Below, one piece after another: positions 59,198-64,000 of a stretch of DNA of 64,000 nucleotides (positions are counted from its first letter, which is position 1; each line of letters begins with the position of its first letter). This stretch comes from Aliiroseovarius lamellibrachiae (GTDB lineage Bacteria; Pseudomonadota; Alphaproteobacteria; Rhodobacterales; Rhodobacteraceae), in the NCBI RefSeq assembly GCF_018599245.1, contig NZ_JAHEVJ010000003.1, forward strand, positions 124,001 to 188,000. The letters run 5' to 3'. The notes below the pieces were generated by a model. It saw nothing but the letters and a program-made list of their open reading frames with translations, did no database searches and was not told where the DNA came from. The position numbers and the translations under genes are program-made.

Positions 59198-60577
59198 TCA
59201 GCAATTGGGCACATTCACCGCAAGCCCGCCCAAAGACGTCTCTTTATACTTTGCCATCATGTCTTGGCCGGTCTCAAACATGGTTTTGATGCAAGCGTCG
59301 AGCGGCACCAAATGTGTGCCATCCCCCCGCAGCGCCAATGACGCCGCCGACACGGCTTTGATCGCGCCCAATCCGTTGCGTTCGATACAGGGCACCTGAA
59401 CCAGCCCGCGCACCGGGTCACAGGTCAGGCCCAGATGATGTTCCAGCGCAATTTCTGCAGCGTTTTCAATCTGCATCGGGGTGCCGCCCATCACGGCACA
59501 CAGGCCAGCGGCGGCCATGGCGCTGGCCGATCCAACCTCGGCCTGACAGCCCGCTTCGGCGCCGGAAATGGATGCGTTGTGCTTGACGATGCCGCCGATT
59601 GCCGAAGCGGTCAAAAGGAATTCGCCAATGCGTTCGCGGCTGGCGCCGGGCACATGGTTGAGCCAATACATCATGACAGCAGGCAAGACGCCCGCCGCGC
59701 CATTGGTGGGGGCGGTCACAACCTGTCCGCCGGCTGCGTTTTCCTCGTTCACGGCCATCGCGTAAACGCCCATCCAATCGTTGATGGTGTGGGGGGCTGT
59801 CAGGTTCAGGCCCGCTTCGGCCTTTAGGCTTTCATGGATCGCGCGGGCACGTCGTTTGACCAGCAGCCCACCGGGCAAAATCCCGTCGCGCTCTAGCCCG
59901 CGTTCAATACAGCCTTCCATGACCTCCCACAGGCGGGTGATGCCGGCATCTATGCTGGCGGGGCCGAGGTGTTCCAGCTCGTTTGCGCGTTTCATGTCCG
60001 CAATGGATTTTCCGGATTTCGCCGCCATATCAAGCATTTCAACAGCGGTTTCAAAGGGATAAGGGTGCGTTTTGGCGTCCTCGCGATCCCGCTTGGGTTC
60101 TTCGTTCTGCTCGGTTTCGGTGACGACAAAACCGCCACCGATCGAGTAATATGTCTCGCGGACAACAACGTCGCCCTGCGCGTCGGTGGCCATCAACACC
60201 ATGCCATTGGCGTGGCCGGGAAGGTCGGTGTCATAGTCGAAAATGAGGTCTGTTTTCGGGTCAAATTTCAGCGTGCCCAAGCCCTCAGGCGTGACGGATT
60301 TTGTGGCGTCAATCTCAGCCAGGGCCGCTTCGGCCACGGCGTGATCATAGCTGTCTGGCAAGAACCCGGCGAGGCCCAAAATCGTCGCGCGATCGGTGGC
60401 ATGGCCCACGCCGGTAAAGGCGAGAGATCCATGTAAGGACGCGCGTAAGCCCGCGACTTTAAAGGGTTGTTCGCGCAGAAGGTCCAGAAAGCGACCGCCG
60501 GCCACCATTGGCCCCATCGTGTGGGACGAACTGGGGCCAACCCCCACTTTGAACATATCAAAGACAGATAGAAACAT
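59198..60577 (-). CDS. sdaA: L-serine ammonia-lyase (iron-sulfur type)
   Basis: 459 residues, fused alpha-beta form. The N-terminal beta domain starts [27 protein letters not shown] and [16 protein letters not shown]. The alpha domain carries the [4Fe-4S] ligands in [29 protein letters not shown] and the [14 protein letters not shown] loop. It deaminates L-serine to pyruvate and ammonia. ATG 60577 has no strong ribosome-binding site (AGGTTCTC upstream). Ends 84 bp before the EamA start. Confidence 0.96.
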   Translation of the reverse strand: MFLSVFDMFKVGVGPSSSHTMGPMVAGGRFLDLLREQPFKVAGLRASLHGSLAFTGVGHATDRATILGLAGFLPDSYDHAVAEAALAEIDATKSVTPEGLGTLKFDPKTDLIFDYDTDLPGHANGMVLMATDAQGDVVVRETYYSIGGGFVVTETEQNEEPKRDREDAKTHPYPFETAVEMLDMAAKSGKSIADMKRANELEHLGPASIDAGITRLWEVMEGCIERGLERDGILPGGLLVKRRARAIHESLKAEAGLNLTAPHTINDWMGVYAMAVNEENAAGGQVVTAPTNGAAGVLPAVMMYWLNHVPGASRERIGEFLLTASAIGGIVKHNASISGAEAGCQAEVGSASAMAAAGLCAVMGGTPMQIENAAEIALEHHLGLTCDPVRGLVQVPCIERNGLGAIKAVSAASLALRGDGTHLVPLDACIKTMFETGQDMMAKYKETSLGGLAVNVPNC

Positions 60578-60655
60578 GAGAACCTCGCGCGTAGTCTTTC
60601 CTTAACTTGCGAAAAATATCAGGGGGATGTCCGTTCGAAAGCGACATAATCATGC

Positions 60656-61009
60656 TTAGTCAGGACGCGTCAGCACAAATGCGGCCCCGGCAAGGATCAA
60701 TGTTCCCTGCGTGAGCAAGACCCAAAGCGGCAGGCCTTTCCAGATCGAGAAGACAAGCACCGCGCCCATCATGGTGGTGGCAAGGATTTTAGCGCGGCGC
60801 GAAATGGCCCCCCGTTCTTCCCAATCGCGAATGGTGGGGCCGAAATGGGCGTGATCAATCAGCCAGGCGCGGGCGCGGGGGCTGGATTTTCCAAAGGCAA
60901 AGGCGGCCACAAGCAAAAAGGGTGTGGTGGGCAATACGGGTAAAACCACGCCCAAAAGGCCCAGACCCACGGCGCCCCAGCCCAGTGCAAAAAAGAAAAA
61001 CCTGCTCAT
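60656..61009 (-). CDS. DUF454 (YbaN-like) inner-membrane protein
   Basis: 117 residues from ATG 61009 (AAGG upstream); an extension to 61051 is rejected. Three or four hydrophobic segments with the family landmarks GLGLLGVVLPVLPTTPFLLVAAFAFGKSSPRARAWLIDHAHFGPTIRDWEERGAISRRAKILA. Function unknown. Tandem with sdaA on the same strand, 79 bp apart. Confidence 0.87.
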   Translation of the reverse strand: MSRFFFFALGWGAVGLGLLGVVLPVLPTTPFLLVAAFAFGKSSPRARAWLIDHAHFGPTIRDWEERGAISRRAKILATTMMGAVLVFSIWKGLPLWVLLTQGTLILAGAAFVLTRPD

Positions 61010-61241
61010 AACGTACCTTGCCGCGCCTTGATGACGACTGTTCCGGTGCATGCTGGTGTATGGGGGGGCGAATGTCCAGCGGGTGGGGGTTGCCGTGGTA
61101 ACCCCTTAAAATTATTGCGAAAAGAAATGAGAGGGGCATGGCCTAAGCCCTTGGTCATAAACCTCTCTTTCACTTCACACTCGCCACCCGGCCACTTCTT
61201 TTCTATAAGCGGCTGAGTATAGCTTTAAGGGAATCGCTGCC

Positions 61242-62024
61242 ATGTCCGGGGAACTTTCACCCATCGATACCGCCAAGTTTGTTGCCGCCAAACGGGCGGT
61301 GGATTACGTCGAGGATGGCATGCGTGTGGGGCTTGGCACAGGATCCACCGCCGCCTGGATGGTGCGCTGTTTGGGGGAGCGTGTGCGCGAGGAGGGGCTG
61401 ACCATCACGGGGGTTCCGACCAGCGCGCGGACCGCCGATCTCGCCCGTCAGGTGGGTATCAATGTGGTGTCGTTGAATGATGCGAAGTGGCTTGATCTGA
61501 CGATTGATGGCACCGATGAATTTGACGCAGATCTTTGTCTGATCAAAGGCGGCGGGGGCGCGCATCTTCTTGAAAAGATTGTCGCAACCGCGTCTGACCG
61601 GATGATTGTGATTGCCGACCCGTCAAAATCTGTGGATCAATTGGGGGCTTTTCCGCTGCCGCTTGAAGTGATCCCATTTGGCTGGCAAACCTCCAAAGCC
61701 TTGGTCGAGGAAATGCTGACGTCGATGGATGTTTTGGGCCAAACCACCACGCTTCGGATGAATGGAGACAGGCCGTTCACCTCGGACGAGGGCAACCTGA
61801 TTTTGGACCTGCATCTCAAACGGATTGGTGATGCGCGCAAGCTGTCGATGGTGCTGAACCAGATCCCCGGTGTGGTGGAAAACGGGCTGTTCATCGACAT
61901 CTGCGATATCGTTGTTGTCGGCCATGGGGACGGTCGGGTTGAGGTCACGGACATCAACGAAGGCACCCATGAAGAGGACCGGATTGAGTTTGTGGACACG
62001 GATAATATCTTTAAAGACTTGTAA
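61242..62024 (+). CDS. rpiA: Ribose-5-phosphate isomerase A
   Basis: 260 residues. Signature motifs: GLGTGSTAAWMVRCLGERV, GVPTSARTADLARQVGI, DLTIDGTDEFDADLCLIKGGGGAHLLEKIVA with the catalytic residues, and NLILDLHL. The C-terminal tail (THEEDRIEFVDTDNIFKDL) is longer than in E. coli, as usual for Rhodobacteraceae. It interconverts ribose-5- and ribulose-5-phosphate. gor, a divergent-function gene on the same strand, follows 320 bp later. The downstream region shares motifs with the region after tkt. Confidence 0.96.
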   Translation: MSGELSPIDTAKFVAAKRAVDYVEDGMRVGLGTGSTAAWMVRCLGERVREEGLTITGVPTSARTADLARQVGINVVSLNDAKWLDLTIDGTDEFDADLCLIKGGGGAHLLEKIVATASDRMIVIADPSKSVDQLGAFPLPLEVIPFGWQTSKALVEEMLTSMDVLGQTTTLRMNGDRPFTSDEGNLILDLHLKRIGDARKLSMVLNQIPGVVENGLFIDICDIVVVGHGDGRVEVTDINEGTHEEDRIEFVDTDNIFKDL

Positions 62025-62040
62025 GTTTTGAAATCCGAAA

Positions 62041-62121
62041 CTGTAAACTCTTTAAAGATTTGAAAGGCCAAACTTTAAAGTTTTGGCAGGGTGAAAACGC
62101 GAAACTGTAAACAGTTTAAAG
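62041..62121. repeat. 17-bp TTAAACAGTTTAA-type motifs downstream of rpiA
   Basis: CTGTAAACTCTTTAAAG (62041-62057) is the exact reverse complement of 14609-14625. CTGTAAACAGTTTAAAG (62105-62121) is identical to 14576-14592. A shorter ACTTTAAAGTTTT lies between them (62073-62084). Two identical 17-mers 47 kb apart, in the same relation to sugar-phosphate genes, are not expected by chance. Confidence 0.82.
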
Positions 62122-62126
62122 ACCGG

Positions 62127-62156
62127 AAACCGTGCGGAATGTCGTGCGGTTTTTTG
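62127..62156 (+). terminator. Probable terminator of rpiA
   Basis: AAACCG (62127-62132) pairs with CGGTTT (62147-62152), with an inner CG pair, then TTTTTG. The stem is short with internal mismatches. Confidence 0.55.
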
Positions 62157-62161
62157 TTTTT

Positions 62162-62197
62162 TGCCTCCGGCGGGGATATTTATGGAAAGAGGAAAAG
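62162..62197 (+). repeat. Interspersed GC-rich element, partial copy 3
   Basis: TGCCTCCGGCGGGGATATTT then ATGGAAAGAGGAAAAG matches the GGGATATTTATG...AAGA part of copy 2 but lacks the GGGGCGCTGCCCC palindrome. This is the short form commonly found downstream of Rhodobacteraceae genes. Confidence 0.5.
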
Positions 62198-62344
62198 GCG
62201 CGCGGGGATAAGGGGGGCGAAACATCTCTCGCTAATTTGTGACTGCAGGGTGCGGGGTGTTTTGCAGATTTCAATCTTGTTGCACTGGAAAGCGGGCGGG
62301 CTTGGCCCTAGGTTGCGATCAACAAGATTTGGAAGGGATGCGCC

Positions 62345-63721
62345 ATGAGCGGGACTGCAAGCAAGTTTGATTATGACCTCTTTGTCATTGGCGGCGGATC
62401 GGGCGGCGTGCGCGCGGGCCGGGTGGCGGCAGAGGGCGGGGCGAAAGTTGCGTTGGCGGAAGAATTCCGCATGGGGGGCACTTGTGTGATCCGCGGTTGC
62501 GTGCCGAAAAAGCTGATGGTGTTTGCGTCGCATTACGGGCCGGCCGCTGAGGACGCGGCGAAATACGGTTGGCGCGGCAATGCGGCGGGCGAATTTGACT
62601 GGGGTCAGTTCCAACCGATGCTGCATGCGGAGCTTGATCGGCTTGAGGCGATTTACCAACGCAATCTGGGCAACTCTGGTGCTGATATTTTCAATGCGCG
62701 GGCTGTGGTGAAAGATGCGCACACGGTGGCCCTGTCCACGGGTGAGAGCTTTACGGCCAAGCATATTCTGGTGGCCACAGGTGGGCGTCCGTTCCTGCCG
62801 GACGCGCCGGGCGCGCATGAGTTTGGCATTACGTCAAACGAGATTTTTAATCTTGAGACATTCCCAAAGCGCATCTTGATTGTTGGTGGCGGTTATATCG
62901 CGACCGAGTTTGCCTGTATCTTCAATGGCCTAGGCAGCCATGTCGCACAGTGGTATCGCGGGGCGCAAATTTTGCGTGGCTTTGATGGCGAGGTGCGCGG
63001 ATTTTTGGCGGAGCATATTTCGGCCAGCGGCGTGGATCTGCATGTGGGTCTTGAGGTCGAGCGTATGGAGCGGCGTGAGGATGGCATTTGGGTCAAAGGC
63101 ACGGATGGTCGCGAAGAGATGTTTGATCAGGTGATGTTTGCCACCGGTCGCGTGCCCAACACCGATGGGTTGGGGCTGGAAGAGGCGGGTGTTACGCTGG
63201 GTCGCGGTGGTGCGGTTCAGGTGGATGCCTATTCGCAAACCTCGGTTCCGTCGATTTACGCGGTGGGGGATGTGACCAACCGGATCACCCTGACGCCTGT
63301 TGCGATCCGCGAGGCGATGGCCTTTGTGGAAACGGTGTTTAACGGCAATCCAACCTCGCCCGACCATGAAAATGTGGCGTCCGCCGTGTTCACCCAGCCG
63401 GAATATGGCACCGTGGGCATGAGTGAAGAGGATGCGCGTGACGCTGAGAAAATCGACGTTTATGCGGCCGCATTCCGTCCGATGCAGTCAAGTTTCATTG
63501 GCTCGGACGAGCGGGTGTTGTTTAAGTTGATTGTCAGCCAAGCGACGCAAAAAGTGCTGGGGGTTCACATTGTTGGCCCCGGTGCGGGTGAGATGATCCA
63601 ACTGGCGGCGGTTGCTGTGAAAATGGGCGCGACCAAAGCCGATTTTGACCGCACGGTGGCGGTGCATCCGACCATGTCGGAAGAGATTGTGTTGATGAAG
63701 ACGCCTGTTCGTAAGGACTGA
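62345..63721 (+). CDS. gor: Glutathione-disulfide reductase
   Basis: 458 residues. FAD-binding LFVIGGGSGGVRAGRVAAEGG, redox pair Cys47-Cys52 in GGTCVIRGCVPKKL, NADPH-binding IVGGGYIATEFACIFNGLG, and the C-terminal VAVHPTMSEE with the catalytic His-Glu. It reduces glutathione disulfide with NADPH. Pentose-phosphate genes (tkt, rpiA) nearby can supply that NADPH. ATG 62345 follows GGAAGGGATGCGCC. A terminator and the third AAAACTAG array lie downstream. Confidence 0.95.
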   Translation: MSGTASKFDYDLFVIGGGSGGVRAGRVAAEGGAKVALAEEFRMGGTCVIRGCVPKKLMVFASHYGPAAEDAAKYGWRGNAAGEFDWGQFQPMLHAELDRLEAIYQRNLGNSGADIFNARAVVKDAHTVALSTGESFTAKHILVATGGRPFLPDAPGAHEFGITSNEIFNLETFPKRILIVGGGYIATEFACIFNGLGSHVAQWYRGAQILRGFDGEVRGFLAEHISASGVDLHVGLEVERMERREDGIWVKGTDGREEMFDQVMFATGRVPNTDGLGLEEAGVTLGRGGAVQVDAYSQTSVPSIYAVGDVTNRITLTPVAIREAMAFVETVFNGNPTSPDHENVASAVFTQPEYGTVGMSEEDARDAEKIDVYAAAFRPMQSSFIGSDERVLFKLIVSQATQKVLGVHIVGPGAGEMIQLAAVAVKMGATKADFDRTVAVHPTMSEEIVLMKTPVRKD

Positions 63722-63744
63722 TTGTTATTTGTAGTGAGATTTTG

Positions 63745-63773
63745 ACGCGCATCTGAAAGGGTGCGCGTTTTTT
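63745..63773 (+). terminator. Terminator of gor
   Basis: ACGCGCA (63745-63751) pairs with TGCGCGT (63762-63768), followed by TTTTTG. Confidence 0.78.
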
Positions 63774-63811
63774 GTAGTGGGGATGGCTTGACCGTGCGGG
63801 ATACGGGAATA

Positions 63812-63907
63812 CTAGTTTTCTAGTTTTCTAGTTTTCTAGTTTTCTAGTTTTCTAGTTTTCTAGTTTTCTAGTTTTCTAGTTTTCTAGTTTTCTAGTTTTC
63901 TAGTTTT
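63812..63907 (-). repeat. AAAACTAG tandem array, locus 3 (12 copies, opposite orientation)
   Basis: Twelve perfect 8-bp units CTAGTTTT on the plus strand, i.e. AAAACTAG on the minus strand. The minus-strand tail after the last unit reads TATTCCCGTAT, matching loci 1 and 2 (TTTTCC[C/G]GTAT) except for one base. It lies downstream of the gor terminator. Nothing else is visible up to the window end at 64000. Confidence 0.95.
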
Positions 63908-64000
63908 CGGGGTCGTGGATCGGCTTAAAGGCAGATTTCCTAGGAAAAACCACGTCAGAGCGAGGCTTTGACTTGAAAAACACCGCATGAGAGGCCAGTT

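Larger units (their letters stand above)
62025..62344. other. 320-bp region between rpiA and gor
   Basis: It contains the 17-bp motif cluster (62041-62121), a probable terminator (62127-62156), a short relative of the interspersed GC-rich element (62162-62197) and the gor promoter region. No gene. Confidence 0.65.

Overview
The window looks like a chromosomal segment of an alphaproteobacterium of the family Rhodobacteraceae (Roseobacter group). The clues are marine-roseobacter protein sequences throughout, a gene-transfer-agent (GTA) type lysis cassette placed between ccmE and ccmF, a single-chain 1,138-residue indolepyruvate ferredoxin oxidoreductase, DUF2842 next to purA, a BolA/CGFS-glutaredoxin operon, and copies of the GC-rich 'GGGGCGCTGCCCC ... 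GATATTT ... AAGA' interspersed element. This is inferred by recognition, not by database search. I see no rRNA, tRNA, CRISPR array, insertion sequence or integrase.

Layout. 1-6.6 kb: probable valine catabolism (acyl-CoA dehydrogenase cut by the window edge; mmsA with a divergent LysR regulator), interrupted by a GCS2-type ligase and two convergent paralogous genes of unknown function. 6.7-12.3 kb: CBS protein, coaD, a GST, two GAPDH genes with LacI-like operators, and between them a MarR regulator plus a membrane-anchored cysteine hydrolase. 12.6-18 kb: DUF808 and EamA membrane proteins, tkt, and a divergent coiled-coil/zapA division operon. 18-27.6 kb: bolA - 44-codon microprotein - grxD, purL with a coupled Cys-rich protein, LysR with the indolepyruvate oxidoreductase, and murI. 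27.6-34.7 kb: argC, ccmE, a five-gene overlapping lysis cassette (endolysin, GTA holin, three small or membrane proteins), ccmF, ccmH and an enoyl-CoA hydratase. 34.8-41.3 kb: acetyltransferase, gltA, gltX, comEC and a LysR regulator. 41.3-48.4 kb: nitrogen metabolism, with a DegT aminotransferase, a glutamine-synthetase-like ligase with its amidotransferase, and a polar amino-acid ABC transporter. 48.5-54.9 kb: two TerB-like proteins around a DUF1330 gene, a small unknown protein, pyrG, secG, purA and DUF2842. 54.9-64 kb: an 829-residue acidic, probably disordered protein, thiamine pyrophosphokinase, EamA transporter, sdaA, DUF454, rpiA and gor.

Most of the window is housekeeping. The most unusual items are: (i) three arrays of an 8-bp repeat AAAACTAG (7, 12 and 12 copies) at 18.9, 52.9 and 63.8 kb that share a conserved tail on one side only; (ii) identical 17-bp motifs downstream of two pentose-phosphate genes, tkt and rpiA; (iii) the lysis cassette extended by three uncharacterised, translationally coupled small genes; (iv) the convergent paralog pair at 2.7-3.6 kb, each member preceded by its own repeat or dyad; (v) the large acidic protein; and (vi) two small genes (44 and 41 codons) that fit tightly inside operons. 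Gene starts were chosen from ribosome-binding sites and family length, so several differ from the longest open frame.
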